DNA of 64,000 bases from Oegoconia quadripuncta (Eukaryota; Arthropoda; Insecta; Lepidoptera; Autostichidae): contig OX438745.1 in NCBI GenBank assembly GCA_949316235.1, positions 873,001 to 937,000 of the forward strand, in the 5' to 3' direction. Below are positions 63,200 through 64,000 of the stretch, piece by piece. The notes under the pieces were generated by a model. The model was not told where the DNA came from, did not search any database, and saw nothing but the letters and a program-made list of their open reading frames with translations. Position 1 is the stretch's first letter; each line of letters begins with the position of its first letter. The position numbers and the translations under genes are program-made.

Positions 63200-64000
63200 A
63201 AAATAAAACGTCGTTCGTTATTTAAAGCCTTTTAATTGTGAAAATTGAGCGCATATAAAACTAAGCCTAACACAAAATATCTTAAAATTAACATTACAGG
63301 CTAAATGAAACATCATTTCAAATTAATTTAAAACATTCATTGTCATTATTCACTTAAATTACACGAATTCATTGAATCATTAAAATTATCGAATAATTAA
63401 TTAATACTGAAAAATAATTCATATGAAAATAAGTTAAACATTTTGTTCGTTAACGTAGCTGATTTATCAAAAATATCGGATATTCAGTCTTATTTAAATA
63501 ATTTAATAATATAGTAAGGTTCGTACGTATATAATATTTAATTAAAACTGGAATCGTACTGGAATGGAAACCATTTAAAAATACAATTTGAATATAAAAG
63601 AATAAGAGAAATAAAAAAAAAACAGATCACTTGTCTCGTACCTACAGCAACTATTCGAGTGATCGAGATAATTAAATCGATTCGGAATGGATAAAACTGG
63701 CGAGTAGAGGTCGCATTTTAAATGAAGTTAAAGCACACAAGATACTTTTAAACGATTTCATGGCTACATCGTTGGTGACTGTTGTAAATTCACCCTGCAG
63801 AGCATGCAACAAAAAGGGAATCAATGGAGCATCTCCTTGCCATAGATGCGATGCAAAGAAGTATATAGATCACAGATATAGATACATAGATAGATAAAGC
63901 CTTTATTTGTTTCCACAGTCACACACATACATTTAGCTTATAAATATTGATACACAGATAAGTTAACACATCAACAACAATAACATAATATTGTAACACT
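63200..64000. other. Right edge without recognised gene
   Basis: AT-rich, with a (GATA)-like run and LINE-tail-like TAAAGCCTTTATTTGTTTCC near 63885-63920. No exons supported. Confidence 0.35.

Overview
This window comes from an insect genome, most likely a lepidopteran (moth or butterfly). The case rests on AT-rich, intron-heavy sequence, coding exons whose best family match is to insect proteins, and very dense tRNA-headed SINEs, LINE 3' fragments, TA-flanked mariner-like MITEs and repeats carrying the GCCGCGGGCGGAAAGCTAG-type end that is common in Lepidoptera. No bacterial-type operons, rRNA, genuine tRNA genes or CRISPR arrays were seen. The species cannot be named from sequence alone.

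Two protein-coding genes are supported, both on the + strand. (1) 782-5167: the last four exons of TBC1D7, the third subunit of the TSC1/TSC2 complex; its 5' part lies left of the window. (2) 7591-49731: a 42-kb lqfR (epsinR/CLINT1) gene. Ten shared exons encode the ENTH domain (exons 1-4) and a long disordered adaptor-binding region (exons 5-10). Exon 10 ends one base into a codon and can join in frame to either of two terminal exons. One is a huge 2756-bp exon (40225-42980) encoding a whole Tel2/TELO2 protein. The other lies further downstream (49370-49731) and encodes the ordinary epsinR C-terminus. Predicted products are a 1374-aa EpsinR-Tel2 fusion and a 576-aa EpsinR. The same fusion is known for Drosophila lqfR, so this looks like an inherited insect arrangement. 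Each exon has an intact GT/AG boundary and the phases add up to whole codons for both isoforms.

Layout: 1-782, SINE fragments and upstream TBC1D7 intron; 782-5167, TBC1D7 3' exons; 5168-7590, intergenic with LINE debris and probably the lqfR promoter; 7591-33338, lqfR shared exons separated by TE-loaded introns; 33339-40224, intron before the Tel2 exon; 40225-42980, Tel2 exon; 42981-49369, more repeats including a 16-copy 45-bp minisatellite; 49370-49731, epsinR terminal exon; 49980-64000, no recognised gene, mainly repeats.

Tel2 stabilises mTOR and other PI3K-like kinases in the TTT/R2TP system, while TBC1D7 belongs to the complex that restrains mTORC1, so two TOR-linked genes sit next to each other; whether this means anything is open. 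The introns also hold several well-bounded elements: a 1.29-kb inverted repeat, a hAT-type element with a perfect 8-bp target duplication, a Harbinger-type element carrying a transposase N-terminus, four copies of a TA-flanked MITE, nested fold-back elements and a pair of 0.49-kb TIR elements.
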